Source: an uncultured Phascolarctobacterium sp.
GTDB taxonomy: Bacteria; Bacillota; Negativicutes; Acidaminococcales; Acidaminococcaceae
Assembly: GCA_946002345.1 (NCBI GenBank)
Contig: CAMFZA010000141.1
Span: 1-5,106, forward strand
DNA: 5,106 nucleotides
Direction of reading: 5' to 3'
The first letter of the stretch is position 1. Each line of letters opens with the position of its first letter. The notes beneath the pieces were generated by a model. It saw nothing but the letters and a program-made list of their open reading frames with translations, searched no databases and was not told where the DNA came from. This document shows, in pieces, positions 4,904-5,106 of this stretch. The position numbers and the translations under genes are program-made.

Positions 4904-5106
4904 CTAATGCAAAAGCTCTACAACCTTGTTAATAATCTGCATATTTTCTTCACTATGATGCTCCTTATTATAGAAGGCATAGTATTTGATAAACAAGGAC
5001 TCGCCAGCGCGCTTAACAGGCAGCAGCTTGGCAAATTTCCCTAAAAACTCCTGGGCATCAAAAATGCTCACCACGGGCATAAAGCCTACATTATTAATAA
5101 CCATGG
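4904..5106 (-). CDS. C-terminal end of a probable LysR-type regulator (5' part outside window)
   Basis: Sixty-six codons are visible and the frame is open to the right edge; the ATG near 5104 may be internal. The segment runs VINNVGFMPVVSIFD, then a helix, KLLPVKRAGESLFIKYYAFY, and ends EENMQIINKVVELLH. The order of a glycine-containing VGFMPV turn, an 'L-P-V' strand, a strand with an aromatic Y-x-F-Y and a closing amphipathic helix resembles the end of the effector-binding domain of LysR-type regulators. No DNA-binding region is inside the window, so the family call is tentative. A strong terminator follows, so it is not cotranscribed with the porin. Confidence 0.5.
   Translation of the reverse strand, partial: MVINNVGFMPVVSIFDAQEFLGKFAKLLPVKRAGESLFIKYYAFYNKEHHSEENMQIINKVVELLH

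Overview
The window looks like a chromosome segment of a diderm Firmicute (class Negativicutes, Selenomonas/Veillonella/Phascolarctobacterium-like). The main evidence is two paralogous outer-membrane proteins that each carry a signal peptide, one N-terminal SLH domain, a short coiled coil and a beta-barrel. This is the OmpM/Mep45 type that in Negativicutes ties the outer membrane to peptidoglycan. The genus cannot be fixed from the sequence alone.

Layout (nearly everything is on the minus strand). 1-938: 5' part of OmpM-like porin 1, running off the left edge. 939-1153: its leader and promoter. 1240-1471: a compact plus-strand unit with its own promoter, two overlapping micro-ORFs (13 and 22 codons, each with a strong Shine-Dalgarno) and a bidirectional terminator. 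1488-2312: a two-gene minus-strand cassette with a 58-aa protein followed by a zeta-toxin-like P-loop kinase, a candidate toxin-antitoxin pair. 2411-2460: terminator. 2512-3093: a 193-aa exported protein. 3115-3146: UUCG-loop terminator. 3181-4425: complete OmpM-like porin 2. 4426-4739: its long structured leader and promoter. 4844-4885: terminator. 4904-5106: 3' end of a gene that resembles the C-terminus of a LysR-type regulator.

The most interesting signal is regulatory. Both porins have a promoter with an identical 19-bp element overlapping the -35 region, exactly 17 bp from a perfect TATAAT. Both leaders share a 28-nt block (27 of 28 identical) about 75 nt before the start codon, then a conserved TGTTTTATAAAA at the same distance from the ATG, then a small hairpin holding the Shine-Dalgarno that is kept by different base pairs in the two copies. 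This suggests that the two porins share transcriptional and RNA-level control. Porin 2 has about 100 nt of extra 5' leader with mutually exclusive hairpins, one terminator-like. The 193-aa exported gene directly downstream has no room for a promoter after the intervening terminator, so it is probably expressed by limited read-through from porin 2 or from a promoter upstream of that terminator.

The kinase cassette and the micro-ORF unit sit between the two porin loci and look visibly more AT-rich than the porin genes, consistent with an accessory insertion; this was not measured.
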